The notes below the pieces were generated by a model, which had not been told where the DNA came from, made no database searches, and saw only the letters and a program-made list of their open reading frames with translations. Both the position numbers and the translations under genes were made by a program. A stretch of DNA of 64,000 nt from Comamonas aquatica NBRC 14918 (GTDB taxonomy: Bacteria > Pseudomonadota > Gammaproteobacteria > Burkholderiales > Burkholderiaceae_C), in the NCBI RefSeq assembly GCF_000739875.1, contig NZ_BBJR01000042.1:1-64000 (forward strand). Direction: 5' to 3'. Shown piece by piece: positions 47,673 to 57,343 of this stretch (the first letter of the stretch is position 1; each line of letters opens with the position of its first letter).

Positions 47673-48797
47673 TTACGAAATGGGTGTCAGCGGTATGGTA
47701 CGTTGCTTTGCCATGCGTTCCGCAGCCCGGGTCCTGTCATTGACATCGCCAGCCAGCTGCCCGCAGGCGGCATCGATGTCGTCCCCGCGGGTTTTGCGCA
47801 CCGTCGTCACGATGTCCGCATCGCTGAGCGCCTTGGCAAAGGCCGTCACCGCCGCATTCGAGGACCGCAGCAGCCCAGAGGCCGGGAAGGGGTTGAACGG
47901 GATCAGGTTCAGCTTGCACCAGGGCTTGCCTTGGTGGCTGTATTTGCGCACCAGATCGATCAATTGCTGGGCATGCTCCGGCTGGTCGTTGACGCCGTCC
48001 AGCATGCAGTACTCGAAGGTGATGAAATCGCGCGGCGCAAATTCCAGATAGCGCACGCAGGCCTGCATCAGCTCGTCCAGCGGGTACTTCTTGTTCAAGG
48101 GCACCAGGTTCTCGCGCAAGGGGTCGTTGGGCGCGTGCAGCGACACCGCCAGTGCCACGGCACAGTCCTGTGCCAGGCGGTCCATCATCGGCACCACGCC
48201 CGAAGTCGACACGGTCACACGTCGGCGCGACAGGCCGTAGGCATGGTCATCCAGCATGGTGCGCAGCGCGGGGACCAGGGCCGTGTAGTTCTGCAGGGGC
48301 TCGCCCATGCCCATCATCACCACATTGGTGATGACGCGTTCTTCGGTTTGGAGGTGCTTGCGCAGGAAATGCTCGGCGAACCACAGCTGGGCGAGGATTT
48401 CACCCGTGCTCAGATTGCGGCTGAAGCCTTGGTGGCCAGTGGAGCAAAAACGGCAACCCACGGCGCAACCGGCCTGGGACGACACGCAGAGCGTGCCGCG
48501 ATCATCCTCGGGGATGAAGACCGACTCCACCGCGTTGCCATCCCCCACGTCGAACAGCCACTTGATGGTGCCGTCCTGCGATTCGTGCTGGGTGATGACG
48601 GACAGGCCTTCGATGCAGGCGTTGCCCTTGAGCTTTTCGCGCAGGGACTTGGCCAGATCGGTCATCTGGTCGAAGTCGCTGGCACCGCGCTGGTGGATCC
48701 AGCGAAACAGCTGCGTGGCGCGAAAACGCTTTTCCCCCAGCGACTCGCAATATGCGGTCAGCCCCTGGAGGTCGAAATTCAAAAGATTCGTGGTCAT
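47673..48797 (-). CDS. rlmN: dual-specificity 23S rRNA/tRNA methyltransferase RlmN
   Basis: RlmN is a radical SAM enzyme that methylates C2 of A2503 in 23S rRNA and A37 of some tRNAs. The 374-residue protein has the cluster motif C-x3-C-x2-C at 111-118 (GCAVGCRFC), the conserved GMGEPL segment, and the C-terminal region with the second catalytic Cys (ACGQLAG). The ATG at 48797 is supported by AGGT. Its stop is 25 bases before pilW. Confidence 0.96.
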   Translation of the reverse strand: MTTNLLNFDLQGLTAYCESLGEKRFRATQLFRWIHQRGASDFDQMTDLAKSLREKLKGNACIEGLSVITQHESQDGTIKWLFDVGDGNAVESVFIPEDDRGTLCVSSQAGCAVGCRFCSTGHQGFSRNLSTGEILAQLWFAEHFLRKHLQTEERVITNVVMMGMGEPLQNYTALVPALRTMLDDHAYGLSRRRVTVSTSGVVPMMDRLAQDCAVALAVSLHAPNDPLRENLVPLNKKYPLDELMQACVRYLEFAPRDFITFEYCMLDGVNDQPEHAQQLIDLVRKYSHQGKPWCKLNLIPFNPFPASGLLRSSNAAVTAFAKALSDADIVTTVRKTRGDDIDAACGQLAGDVNDRTRAAERMAKQRTIPLTPIS

Positions 48798-48820
48798 ATG
48801 CAGTACCTGGACCACTTACA

Positions 48821-48850
48821 GGGCGGCACTCCCATGCAGGGGTGCCGCCG
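48821..48850 (-). terminator. hairpin between ndk and rlmN
   Basis: GGCGGCAC and a matching GTGCCGCC arm form a GC-rich hairpin in the 88-base ndk-rlmN gap. There is no T-run, so it is more likely a stability or attenuation element than a full terminator. Confidence 0.35.
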
Positions 48851-48885
48851 TTACAGCAAGCACGGCCAGCATGGGAGACATGGTA

Positions 48886-49311
48886 TTAACGTGCGTAGAC
48901 GTTCATGCCAGGGAAGAAGAAAGCCACTTCGACAGCAGCAGTTTCAGCGGCGTCCGAACCGTGCACGGCGTTGGCGTCGATGCTGTCAGCGAAGTCAGCG
49001 CGGATGGTGCCGGCTTCAGCCTTCTTAGGGTCGGTGGCGCCCATCAGTTCGCGGTTCTTCAGGATGGCGTTTTCACCTTCCAGCACTTGGATCATCACGG
49101 GGCCGGAGATCATGAAGTCCACCAGGTCCTTGAAGAAAGGACGGGCAGCGTGCACAGCGTAGAACTGCTCGGCGTCAGCGCGCGACAGGTGCACCAGCTT
49201 GGCAGCGGCGATCTTCAGGCCAGCGCCTTCGAAACGGCTGTAGATTTGGCCGATCACGTTCTTGGCAACGGCGTCAGGCTTGATGATGGAGAGGGTGCGT
49301 TCGATAGCCAT
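48886..49311 (-). CDS. ndk: nucleoside diphosphate kinase
   Basis: Ndk balances nucleoside triphosphate pools by transferring the gamma phosphate through a phosphohistidine. The 141-residue protein has the catalytic His117 in NAVHGSD and the [12 protein letters not shown] start. AGGAAAA precedes the ATG. It heads the ndk-rlmN-pilW-rodZ-ispG-hisS cluster, the usual betaproteobacterial order. Confidence 0.97.
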   Translation of the reverse strand: MAIERTLSIIKPDAVAKNVIGQIYSRFEGAGLKIAAAKLVHLSRADAEQFYAVHAARPFFKDLVDFMISGPVMIQVLEGENAILKNRELMGATDPKKAEAGTIRADFADSIDANAVHGSDAAETAAVEVAFFFPGMNVYAR

Positions 49312-49416
49312 TTGGTTTTCCTAGTGAAAATGGAATGATTTTTTGCCGTATCGGCAAAACCCTTGATTCTAACGGGCCAGTGGCAACCCTAGAAAGCGCT
49401 GACCTAGCCCAGCCAA

Positions 49417-50667
49417 TCAGCGCCCGCCGCGCCGCGCGCCAGGCTTGCGCTTCGCCTGTGCGCGGGCACGCGCCAGGCTGTCGTGACCGATGTAGCCTAC
49501 CGAAGTCTTCAACGGATCCGGCTGAACGGACGGCAATTGGTAGTCGTTGTTGCTGGTCCGCTTGGGCGCGGACTTGGCCTTGCGCCGCGCACGCAGCTCG
49601 CGCGCCTCTGCGGCGGCAGTCACCCGCGCCTTGGCACGTGAACCGGCACGGTCCGACTCGCGACGCGCATTGCCCTGCGGCACAGGCTTGCGCGGCTTGG
49701 CCATGGACACGCCGGTAGCCTGGATCAAGGCCTGCACGTCCTGCTCGTCCAACTCCATCCAGGCGCCACGGCGCAGGCCGCGGGGCAGCTGCATGGCGCC
49801 GTAGCGGATACGGATCAGGCGGCTGACAGCACGCCCCACCGCTTCGAACATGCGACGCACTTCACGGTTACGGCCTTCGGAGATGGTCACGCGGTACCAG
49901 ACATTGGCACCCTCGCCCCCGCCATCCTCGATGGAACCGAAGGCGGCCTCACCGTCTTCCAGTTGCACACCACTGGTCAGCAGCTGCTTTTCTTCCTTGG
50001 TCAACGCACCCAGCACGCGCACGGCGTACTCGCGCTCCAGACCGAAGCGAGGATGCATCAGGTTGTTGGCCAGGGTGCCGGAGCTGGTGAACAGCAACAG
50101 GCCTTCGGTGTTCAAGTCCAGGCGACCGACCGACTGCCACTTGCCGTTGTGCAGCTTGGGCAGGCGACGAAACACGGTGGGGCGGTTTTGCGGATCATCC
50201 AGCGTCACCACTTCGCCAGCCGGCTTGTGGTAGGCCAGCACGCGCACAGCCGGTGGATCGATCCGCACCTTGATGGGTTTGCCGTCCACCTTGATGCTGT
50301 CACCCAGCTGGATGCGCTGCCCCACGTGGGCCGGCTCGCTGTTGACGGTGATGCGCCCCTCGACAATCATGCGCTCCATCTCCAGGCGCGAGCCCAGGCC
50401 GGCCTGCGCCAGCACCTTGTGCAGCTTCGGCGATTCCACCTCGGGCTTGAGCACGCGTTTGACCGTGCTGGACTCGGGCTGCGTCTCGGCCGCATCCAGC
50501 TCCCCGGCAATCACGGCTGCAAAATCGTAGCCAGACTCGGCATTCGAGACATCCGTCAACGCGGGCTGAGGGGCGTTTGCCACTTCGGGCGTGGACGCGC
50601 GGTCCATCTGCGGCTTGCGCTCGGTGCTGCGTGGCGCACGGCGAGCGGGCTTGTGTTCTTTGGTCAT
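49417..50667 (-). CDS. rluB: 23S rRNA pseudouridine synthase RluB
   Basis: RluB makes pseudouridine 2605 in 23S rRNA. The 416-residue protein has a long N-terminal extension, an S4 RNA-binding domain (about 80-135, [15 protein letters not shown]) and a RsuA-type catalytic domain with [13 protein letters not shown] basic, Arg/Lys/Ala-rich tail of about 90 residues follows. The ATG at 50667 is chosen because GGAAA precedes it; an ATG at 50676 is an alternative. It follows scpB, a common pairing. Confidence 0.92.
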   Translation of the reverse strand: MTKEHKPARRAPRSTERKPQMDRASTPEVANAPQPALTDVSNAESGYDFAAVIAGELDAAETQPESSTVKRVLKPEVESPKLHKVLAQAGLGSRLEMERMIVEGRITVNSEPAHVGQRIQLGDSIKVDGKPIKVRIDPPAVRVLAYHKPAGEVVTLDDPQNRPTVFRRLPKLHNGKWQSVGRLDLNTEGLLLFTSSGTLANNLMHPRFGLEREYAVRVLGALTKEEKQLLTSGVQLEDGEAAFGSIEDGGGEGANVWYRVTISEGRNREVRRMFEAVGRAVSRLIRIRYGAMQLPRGLRRGAWMELDEQDVQALIQATGVSMAKPRKPVPQGNARRESDRAGSRAKARVTAAAEARELRARRKAKSAPKRTSNNDYQLPSVQPDPLKTSVGYIGHDSLARARAQAKRKPGARRGGR

Positions 50668-50741
50668 GATTTCCATTTCTGCGCCCGCCCATTTCTATCG
50701 GCACGACGCTTGCATTCAATACGAGGCAGCTTGCCCCAGGG

Positions 50742-51452
50742 TCAGACGGGATCGGCCTCGCCGGTATCCACCGTATCCACGGCAGCCGGCGCTTCCACCG
50801 GAACAAACACCTGGTCCATGGGCAACGCAGGTTCGGCAAACAGATCGTCGGGTGCGGTATCCGCAGGTACGGCAGGATCTTGCGCCACCACGGCGTCGCC
50901 CGCCTCTGCATCCAGGGCCGAGAACAAGGTGGCCTGGGCCTCCGGCTCATCCAGCATGGGCAGCTCGTCGAGCGACTTCAGCCCCAGATCATCCAGAAAC
51001 TGGCGCGTCGTGGCGAGCAAGGCAGGACGCCCCACCGTTTCCCGGTGACCGATCTCTTCCACCCACCCACGGTCTTCCAGCTGTTTGATGATCAGGCTGT
51101 TGACCGTCACGCCGCGAATGTCTTCGATATCACCACGTGTCACGGGTTGACGGTAGGCGATGATGGCCAGGGTCTCCAGCACAGCACGGCTGTAGCGCGG
51201 CGGCTTCTCGGGGTGCAGCTTGTCGAGGAAGGCCCGCATTTCCGGGCGGCTTTGAAAGCGCCAACCCGAGGCCACCTGCACCAGTTCCACCCCACGCCCC
51301 ACCCACTCCTGCTGCAGGCCCAGCAACAAGTCCTTGAGGGTGTCCGCCCCCAAGTTGCCGTCGAACAGCGCGCGCAAATCCCGCAGCGGCAAAGGCTGCT
51401 GCGCACAGATCAAAGCGGTTTCCAGAACCCGTTTGGCGTCAACCGTATCCAT
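50742..51452 (-). CDS. scpB: segregation and condensation protein B
   Basis: ScpB is a winged-helix dimer that joins ScpA and Smc in chromosome condensation. The 236-residue protein has the two winged-helix domains ([17 protein letters not shown], then [23 protein letters not shown]). An acidic, low-complexity C-terminal tail of about 55 residues follows. scpA is not adjacent, unlike in many bacteria. rluB begins 75 bases downstream. Confidence 0.94.
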   Translation of the reverse strand: MDTVDAKRVLETALICAQQPLPLRDLRALFDGNLGADTLKDLLLGLQQEWVGRGVELVQVASGWRFQSRPEMRAFLDKLHPEKPPRYSRAVLETLAIIAYRQPVTRGDIEDIRGVTVNSLIIKQLEDRGWVEEIGHRETVGRPALLATTRQFLDDLGLKSLDELPMLDEPEAQATLFSALDAEAGDAVVAQDPAVPADTAPDDLFAEPALPMDQVFVPVEAPAAVDTVDTGEADPV

Positions 51453-51569
51453 GGTTCAAGCGCGGGATAGCCTCATGAAAAGAGGGGGATGGCAGACAGA
51501 TGGACCGGACCCTCACGGGCAAGTGCACCAACAATCGCAGGGGCACCCACCAGGCGCCCAGCTTCAGAA

Positions 51570-52583
51570 TCAGGACGGATTGTAGCGCAGGCCCAATTCT
51601 TCGATGGCCCGCAGGAAATCCGCAGGCGGCTCGGCCGCCAGCTCCAGGCTCGCGCCCGTGACCGGATGGGCGAATGACAGGCGAAACGCATGCAGTGCCT
51701 GCCGCACCATGCAACCGGCCTGCGCGCCCCCGTACAAGGCATCAGCCACCAAGGGGTGCCCCAAGGAAAGCATGTGCACACGGATCTGGTGGGTGCGCCC
51801 GGTGTGCAGCTTGCAATGCACCAGGCAATGCGCCTGCGTCGTATCCCAGCAGGTGATGTCGGTACGCGCTTCCTTGCCGGGATGCTGCGCCAGATCCACC
51901 ACCGCCATGCGCAGGCGGTTGCGCGGATCGCGCCCGATCGGCGCATTCACCGCCTGCAGCTCCGGACCGCTCCAGCGCTTGTGCGCCAGGGCCAGATAGC
52001 GTCGGCTGACGTCGCGGCGCGCAATCAAGGCCACCAAAGCGTCCATGGTGGCACGCGTCTTGGCCACAACCATCAGGCCGCTGGTGTCTTTGTCCAGACG
52101 GTGCACGATGCCGGCGCGCGGCACAGCCGCCGCGCCGGCATGGTGGGCCAGCAAGCCGTTCAGCAAGGTGCCGCTCCAGTTGCCTGGCGCCGGGTGCACC
52201 ACCAGGCCAGCCGGCTTGTTGACCACCAGCAGGTGCTCATCCTCGTAGACAACGTCCAGCGCCATGGCCTCCGCCCGGAAGGACTGGCTTTGCGCCGTAG
52301 GACGCATCTCCACCGCCAGCACATCGCCCAGCTTGACCTTGTGCGAGGCCTTGGTCACCCGGCGGTCATTGACCTGCACGGCCTCCTGCGCCAGCAACTG
52401 CTGCAGGTAGCTGCGCGAAAACTCCGGCACCAGGTCCACCAGCGCCTTGTCCAGCCGGCTGCCGTGCTGCTCCAGGGTCACCTGCAGCACGCGCAGCTCC
52501 ACCTCCGTCGTCGCGACCTCCACGTCGGCGGCATCGTCCTCAACGGACAGGTCATGATCGGGGGGCAAGGACGTTTCACTCAC
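51570..52583 (-). CDS. rluD: 23S rRNA pseudouridine synthase RluD
   Basis: RluD modifies U1911, U1915 and U1917 of 23S rRNA helix 69. The 337-residue protein has an S4 domain (about 45-100) and the RluA-type catalytic motif HRLDKDTSG, with a later RTHQIRVH element. The start is a GTG at 52583 with AGGAG upstream; the longer open frame reaching into the terminator upstream is not coding. It follows nlpD behind a strong terminator, at the place where rpoS is often found. Confidence 0.94.
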   Translation of the reverse strand: MSETSLPPDHDLSVEDDAADVEVATTEVELRVLQVTLEQHGSRLDKALVDLVPEFSRSYLQQLLAQEAVQVNDRRVTKASHKVKLGDVLAVEMRPTAQSQSFRAEAMALDVVYEDEHLLVVNKPAGLVVHPAPGNWSGTLLNGLLAHHAGAAAVPRAGIVHRLDKDTSGLMVVAKTRATMDALVALIARRDVSRRYLALAHKRWSGPELQAVNAPIGRDPRNRLRMAVVDLAQHPGKEARTDITCWDTTQAHCLVHCKLHTGRTHQIRVHMLSLGHPLVADALYGGAQAGCMVRQALHAFRLSFAHPVTGASLELAAEPPADFLRAIEELGLRYNPS

Positions 52584-52613
52584 ACCAGCTCCTGGGTCAA
52601 AAGATGTCAAAAC

Positions 52614-52646
52614 AAAAATGCCCGGTGCGGGTTGCACCGGGCATTT
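52614..52646 (-). terminator. terminator between nlpD and rluD
   Basis: The 13-bp perfect stem AAATGCCCGGTGC / GCACCGGGCATTT with a 5-base loop is followed by T's on the minus strand. It lies 34 bases after the nlpD stop and ends the surE-pcm-nlpD operon. Confidence 0.9.
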
Positions 52647-52679
52647 GCACCAGAGATCCGACAGACCTCCGGCCACGCA

Positions 52680-53543
52680 TCAACGTGCGGGCAGATAGCG
52701 CGAAGGGTCGACCGGCTTGCCTTGACGGCGTACCTCGAAGTGCAGCTTGACGCGGTCGGCATCGCTGTTGCCCATCTCCGCAATCTTCTGCCCCTTCTTC
52801 ACATTCTGGTCTTCCTTGACCAGCAGCTTCTGGTTGTGGGCGTAGGCCGTCAGGTAGGTGTTGTTGTGCTTGAGGATGATCAGGTGCCCATAGCCGCGCA
52901 GGCCAGCCCCCGAATACACCACGCGGCCATCGGCGGCGGCCATCACGGGATCGCCAGCCTTGCCGGCAATATCCACCCCCTTGTTGGTCGACTCGTTGAA
53001 GCCGGCAATCACCGGACCCGCAGCGGGCCAGATGAAGCCCAAACCGCTGGCATCGCCGCCCGCCGAGCCATTCTTCGCCGCGTCGGACGGAGGAGTCGCC
53101 ACGGGCGTGGGCGTTGGAGCAGGTGCGGGCGCTGCGCTGCCCGAGCTGCCGGCCGGTGGCAAGGGCGTGGCCTGCACCTTGGTACTGGCCACGGGGCGGG
53201 CACCTTCGCCATCCGCGCCCCCTGGCGGCACCACGCGCACCACCTGCCCCACTTCGATCAGGTCAGGATTGGACAGATTGCTCCAGCGCGCAATGTCCTT
53301 CCAGCTTTGGCCGTGCTCCAGGCCGATCCGAATCAAGGTATCACCAGGCTGCACCGTGTAGTAACCCGGCTTGCCCGCATTCTCTGCACCAGGCAGCGTG
53401 CCAGGATCAACGCGCGCAGCGGACCCACCGCCCCAGCCGCGACGGTCTTCCACCGGAGCCTTGTTCACCTGAGCGCACCCCACCAGCAATCCGCCAACCA
53501 CCAAGACCGCACCCAAAGAACCAAGACCTCGCGATAACAACAT
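52680..53543 (-). CDS. nlpD: LysM/M23 lipoprotein NlpD
   Basis: NlpD activates the amidase AmiC during cell division. The 287-residue lipoprotein has lipobox LVGC and a LysM domain (about 60-105, YYTVQPGDTLIRIG). A Pro/Ala-rich linker leads to a C-terminal M23 domain. That domain is degenerate: the first zinc motif reads NKGVD instead of HxxxD, and the second is KLHFEV with a single His. It should be a non-catalytic activator like E. coli NlpD. The ATG at 53543 has AAGGGAA at good spacing. Confidence 0.93.
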   Translation of the reverse strand: MLLSRGLGSLGAVLVVGGLLVGCAQVNKAPVEDRRGWGGGSAARVDPGTLPGAENAGKPGYYTVQPGDTLIRIGLEHGQSWKDIARWSNLSNPDLIEVGQVVRVVPPGGADGEGARPVASTKVQATPLPPAGSSGSAAPAPAPTPTPVATPPSDAAKNGSAGGDASGLGFIWPAAGPVIAGFNESTNKGVDIAGKAGDPVMAAADGRVVYSGAGLRGYGHLIILKHNNTYLTAYAHNQKLLVKEDQNVKKGQKIAEMGNSDADRVKLHFEVRRQGKPVDPSRYLPAR

Positions 53544-53556
53544 ATTCATTTCCCTT

Positions 53557-54345
53557 TCAGGCAATCCCCGATTTTAGGGGGACAAAGTGCACTGCCTCGA
53601 GCACGGATTCCGTAAACCCGTGCAACGTTTTATCGATCACCAGCAGCACCTGCTGACCGGCATTTCTCACCATGGGCGCAACCAGACGCCCTCCCACAGC
53701 CAGCTGATCCAGCCATGCCTGGGGGACGGCATCGCCGCCCGCGGCCGCAATGATGCCCGCATAGGGCGCACCTTGCGCATACCCTTGCATTCCGTCACCA
53801 AACAAGAGGTGCACATTCCTGAGTCGCAGCGGCCGCAAATTGTTCCGCGCTTTTTCATGCAGGCCGCGCAGCCGCTCGATGGAATACACCTCGCGCGCCA
53901 CGCGCCCCAACACTGCGGCTTGGTAGCCGCAGCCGGTGCCAATTTCCAGCACCCGGCCCAGTCCACCCGGAGCACGCGCGCACTCAGCCCCCTCCAGCAA
54001 CTCGATCATGCGGGCCACCACGCTGGGCTTGGAGATGGTCTGCTGCAAGCCGATCGGCAAGCTGGTGTCTTCGTAGGCCTGGTTCACCAGGGCACTGTCC
54101 ACAAACAGGTGCCGCTCCACGCCGCCCATGGCAGAAAGCACCGCCTGCGACTGGATGCCCGATGCCGCCAGCCGCTGCACCATGCGCATGCGCACGGCCA
54201 CCGAATCCAGCCCCCACCCAACGGGCGCCATCGCCGGGCGCTGAGCGGTGCCGGCCGCCACGGGCGTGCGCGCACCTGCTGCAGGTTTGGGCGCCGCGGA
54301 GGACGCAATCCATGCCGGAAAACCGGGTCGCTTGGGTTGGCTCAT
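53557..54345 (-). CDS. pcm: protein-L-isoaspartate O-methyltransferase
   Basis: Pcm methylates isoaspartyl residues in aged proteins so they can be repaired. The 262-residue enzyme has an N-terminal extension of about 60 residues rich in Ala and Pro. The PCMT fold follows, with the SAM motif [14 protein letters not shown] and a substrate segment [13 protein letters not shown]. It overlaps surE by four bases (ATGA) and is followed 13 bases later by nlpD, the standard surE-pcm-nlpD operon. Confidence 0.94.
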   Translation of the reverse strand: MSQPKRPGFPAWIASSAAPKPAAGARTPVAAGTAQRPAMAPVGWGLDSVAVRMRMVQRLAASGIQSQAVLSAMGGVERHLFVDSALVNQAYEDTSLPIGLQQTISKPSVVARMIELLEGAECARAPGGLGRVLEIGTGCGYQAAVLGRVAREVYSIERLRGLHEKARNNLRPLRLRNVHLLFGDGMQGYAQGAPYAGIIAAAGGDAVPQAWLDQLAVGGRLVAPMVRNAGQQVLLVIDKTLHGFTESVLEAVHFVPLKSGIA

Positions 54346-55130
54346 GCCGCGGCCCTCGCACCTGCGTTGCCATCCAGGCGGGAGGCCGTCTGCGCCCAAT
54401 AGACCAAATGTTCGTGGTCTGTCAGGTCCACCTTCAGCGGCGTCATGGACACATGGCCCTGGGCGGTGGCATGGAAATCTGTCCCCTCCGCATCGTCCTT
54501 GGCCGCGCCTGCGCTGCCGATCCAGTACATGGTCTCTCCGCGCGGGCTGACCTGGGTGATCACGGGCTCGGCCGAATGGCGGCGCCCCAGGCGACACAGC
54601 TTGACGCCCCCCATCTGCTCCAGCGGCAGATTGGGAATATTCACGTTGAGCAGCCAGGGGGCCTGACCCACCAGTTGCTGCTGCAGCATCTGCTGCACGA
54701 TCTGCTTGGCCTTCTGCGCGGCCGCCTGCAGCTCGACCCAGTCGCGTTGCACCTGGGAGAAGGCAATGGCGGGCACGCCAAACAGGTAGCCCTCCATCGC
54801 GGCGCCCACGGTGCCGGAGTAGATGGTGTCGTCGCCCATGTTGGCGCCGTTGTTGATGCCGGAGACCACCAGGTCCGGGCGGTAGCCCAGCAAGCCGGTC
54901 ATGGCGATGTGCACGCAATCCGCGGGGGTTCCGTTGACATAGCGAAAACCATTCGCACCACGGTGCACGTACAGCGGAGAATGCAGTGTCAGCGCATTCG
55001 ACTTGGCGCTGTTGTTGTGCTCGGGGGCGACGACCTCGGCTTCCACCCCCTCAATGGAAGTCAAGGCAGCGTGCAGCGCGACGATGCCGGGGGCCTGATA
55101 ACCGTCGTCGTTGGAAATGAGAATCTTCAT
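54342..55130 (-). CDS. surE: 5'/3'-nucleotidase SurE
   Basis: SurE is a stationary-phase survival nucleotidase acting on nucleoside monophosphates and short polyphosphate. The 262-residue protein has the metal-binding SNDDGY (6-11), [11 protein letters not shown], and [12 protein letters not shown]. The ATG at 55130 is preceded by AGAG. A TACAAT box lies about 20 bases upstream on the minus strand. It heads the surE-pcm-nlpD operon. Confidence 0.96.
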   Translation of the reverse strand: MKILISNDDGYQAPGIVALHAALTSIEGVEAEVVAPEHNNSAKSNALTLHSPLYVHRGANGFRYVNGTPADCVHIAMTGLLGYRPDLVVSGINNGANMGDDTIYSGTVGAAMEGYLFGVPAIAFSQVQRDWVELQAAAQKAKQIVQQMLQQQLVGQAPWLLNVNIPNLPLEQMGGVKLCRLGRRHSAEPVITQVSPRGETMYWIGSAGAAKDDAEGTDFHATAQGHVSMTPLKVDLTDHEHLVYWAQTASRLDGNAGARAAA

Positions 55131-55279
55131 GGGCTCTAAACAGATTACACCGATTGTAGGTGGCATCCAGACAATATCCAGCGGAGTATGAGGGCACACT
55201 TACACCCCCTCTGGGCCGCGAGGCTGCCCCGAAATTCGGCACACTCCCGAAATCCACCCCATAACTAGAAGGCATTGCT

Positions 55280-56815
55280 GTGGCCGCTCTCTCACCCGCT
55301 GAAATTGCACGCGACACCTTGAAGCTGTTGGCTTCGCGCCGGCTGCCCCCCACCCCGGAAAATTACCAGGCCATCTACGAAGAAGTCGCAGGCCTGCTGC
55401 CCAAGCTGCCCTTCCCCAAGCCACCGCTGCGCCGCATCGCCAGCATTTTGCCCACCCAGACCCCGGCGCAAAAACGCATCACCCACGAGTTTGCCGCAGC
55501 GGTGGAAGCCGAAGACTGGACCGGCCTGCAAAGCGCAATTGCCAGCTTCGCCAAGCTGGACCTGGGCAATTCCACCTTGCTACCCCCACCCGGCCCCGTG
55601 AACGAGACCGTGCACGTCCTGCCCCCGGCCCTGGCCGACCAGATGGCGCGCATGATGGAAAGCACCCTGGCCGTGCTGGGCGATGAAGACCAGCGCATGC
55701 ACGAGCTGACCGACCAGTTGGCCACTTTTTTGCGCACCGCGCCGCCGCCGCTGCCCGCGCTGGAGCAGATGCTGCACAACTACAGCTACCGGCTGTCCTT
55801 CACCGCCGAGGACCAGGCGCAGCGCCGGCAGAGCATGCTGGCCATGCTGCGCATGGTGGCCGAGCACATTTCTGCCATCGCCGCGCAGGACCAGGCCCTG
55901 CAGCAACAGGCCCAGGCGCTGACGAGCGCCATGCAGCAACCCTGGTCCCTGGCACAGCTCGACACGATGCAGACGCACCTGAAGAACCTGCTGTTCCGCC
56001 ACCTGCAGATCGAAGGCGCCCGCAACGATGCCTACCAGCAGCTCAAGCAGCTGCTGGGCGAGCACACCAGCCAGTTGGCCAGCCTGGGCAAGCTCAGCGC
56101 CACCCACGCCGAGGCCTTGCAGGAATGCGCCCAGCAGATCCAGCAGACCCAGGACCTGGGCAGCCTGGCGCAGGTGCTGGAATCCGTGGTCCAGTCCGGC
56201 CATGCCCTGGCCACCGAAAACCGCATGGCCCAGGCCCAGCTGGAAGATCTGCGCGCCCAGGCCCTGGCCCAGGAGCGCAAGATTGCCGAGCTGACCGATA
56301 TCCTGACCCAGTTCGAGAGCAGCACCCGCCACGACCCGCTGACGGGCGCCCTGAACCTGCAGGGTTTGCAGGAAACCCTGCAGGCGGAAGTGGCCCGCAC
56401 CCAGCGCCATGCGCAGCATGTCAGCCTGGCCACGCTGCAGCTGGACCCGCTGGCGGCCACGGACCTGCCCAGCCAAGACCTGCCGCCGGCCGAGCTGGCT
56501 GCGCTGACCCATGTGGCGCGGCTGGTGCGCAGCACCCTGCGCCCGCAGGATGCCCTGGGGCGGGTGAACGACCTGCAGTTCGCCATCGTCTTTCCGGCCA
56601 CCGACCCTGGTGATGCCGCCCAGGCGCTGGCACGCCTGCAGACCGAGCTGGCGCAGCGCCCGCTGCTGCATGCCGAACACAAGCTGGGACTGAGCTTCAG
56701 CGCCGGGCTGATCGCCATGCGCAGCTCCGAGACCCCGGCCGAAGCCCTGGCACGGGCCACCCAGACCTGCGAACAGGCCCAGCGCATGGGGCGGGCCCGC
56801 GTGGCACTGTCCTAA
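55280..56815 (+). CDS. GGDEF-like domain protein with degenerate catalytic motif
   Basis: The 511-residue soluble protein has a long helical N-terminal part (about 1-340) rich in Gln, Ala and Leu. A GGDEF-like domain follows, opening with STRHDPLTGALNLQGL at about 350. The catalytic loop reads GRVNDLQFAIVFP where active enzymes have GGDEF, so diguanylate cyclase activity is unlikely; it may bind or sense instead. The start is a GTG at 55280 with AGAAGG upstream. It is divergent from surE across a 149-base promoter region. Confidence 0.8.
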   Translation: MAALSPAEIARDTLKLLASRRLPPTPENYQAIYEEVAGLLPKLPFPKPPLRRIASILPTQTPAQKRITHEFAAAVEAEDWTGLQSAIASFAKLDLGNSTLLPPPGPVNETVHVLPPALADQMARMMESTLAVLGDEDQRMHELTDQLATFLRTAPPPLPALEQMLHNYSYRLSFTAEDQAQRRQSMLAMLRMVAEHISAIAAQDQALQQQAQALTSAMQQPWSLAQLDTMQTHLKNLLFRHLQIEGARNDAYQQLKQLLGEHTSQLASLGKLSATHAEALQECAQQIQQTQDLGSLAQVLESVVQSGHALATENRMAQAQLEDLRAQALAQERKIAELTDILTQFESSTRHDPLTGALNLQGLQETLQAEVARTQRHAQHVSLATLQLDPLAATDLPSQDLPPAELAALTHVARLVRSTLRPQDALGRVNDLQFAIVFPATDPGDAAQALARLQTELAQRPLLHAEHKLGLSFSAGLIAMRSSETPAEALARATQTCEQAQRMGRARVALS

Positions 56816-57343
56816 TCACCGCTGGCGCAGGCGCGCCGCGTGCCGCCTTCAGCCCCAACCCCGGCATGGCACCACCCTGGTGCACGGCGCGCGCCAGTGC
56901 CCACTGCGGCGCACAGCCCGCGCCTGCGTGGTCCGCAGGCCATGGGTTACCGCAGCGCCCGGGCGTCTTGCACAAGACTGCTATCACATTTCGCAGATAG
57001 CTATCATCGCATTCCCAGAATGCAACAGGGAAAACCCGCAAGCAGCAAGCGCTAACGCACATCTTGGTGCATAGTCCGCGCGCAGGACGTTCTGCCCCTG
57101 CGGCAGGACAGTCACATCTCGAAAAGTCATAGATGGCTTTTCAAAAAATCCAAAGACATTTGCCAGATAGCGCTTTATTTCTATGCGCCTCCAGCTATCC
57201 ACTTGATAGCTGCAGATATATGCGTTGCGCATGACTGGCTCTCACACGTCTTTGACCGACCAACTTAAGCGCTTTTGGCCATGCCCCTGCTGCGGCCGGA
57301 CATGGACCATCGCTTTGCCGCTTCTTGTGAAAGAGGACCCTTG
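56816..57343. other. 528-base gene-free region rich in palindromes, upstream of gltS
   Basis: No coding frame of credible composition was seen. The stretch holds at least six short inverted repeats, listed by position: GTCTTG/CAAGAC (56965-56978), GATAGCTATC (56996-57005), GCATTC/GAATGC (57009-57023), AAAAG/CTTTT (near 57122), AGCTATC/GATAGCT (57193-57211) and ATGCG/CGCAT (57220-57232). A copy of the dispersed repeat starts at 57165. It is lower in GC than its surroundings. The gltS promoter must be inside. Confidence 0.6.
57165..57211 (+). repeat. dispersed palindromic repeat, copy J
   Basis: GATAGCGCTTTATTTCTATGCGCC is followed by TCCAGCTATC and an inverted GATAGCT. The GCGC core arms are less perfect than in copies A-D, but the AGCTATC tail is intact and extended into its own 7-bp inverted repeat. 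Confidence 0.55.
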
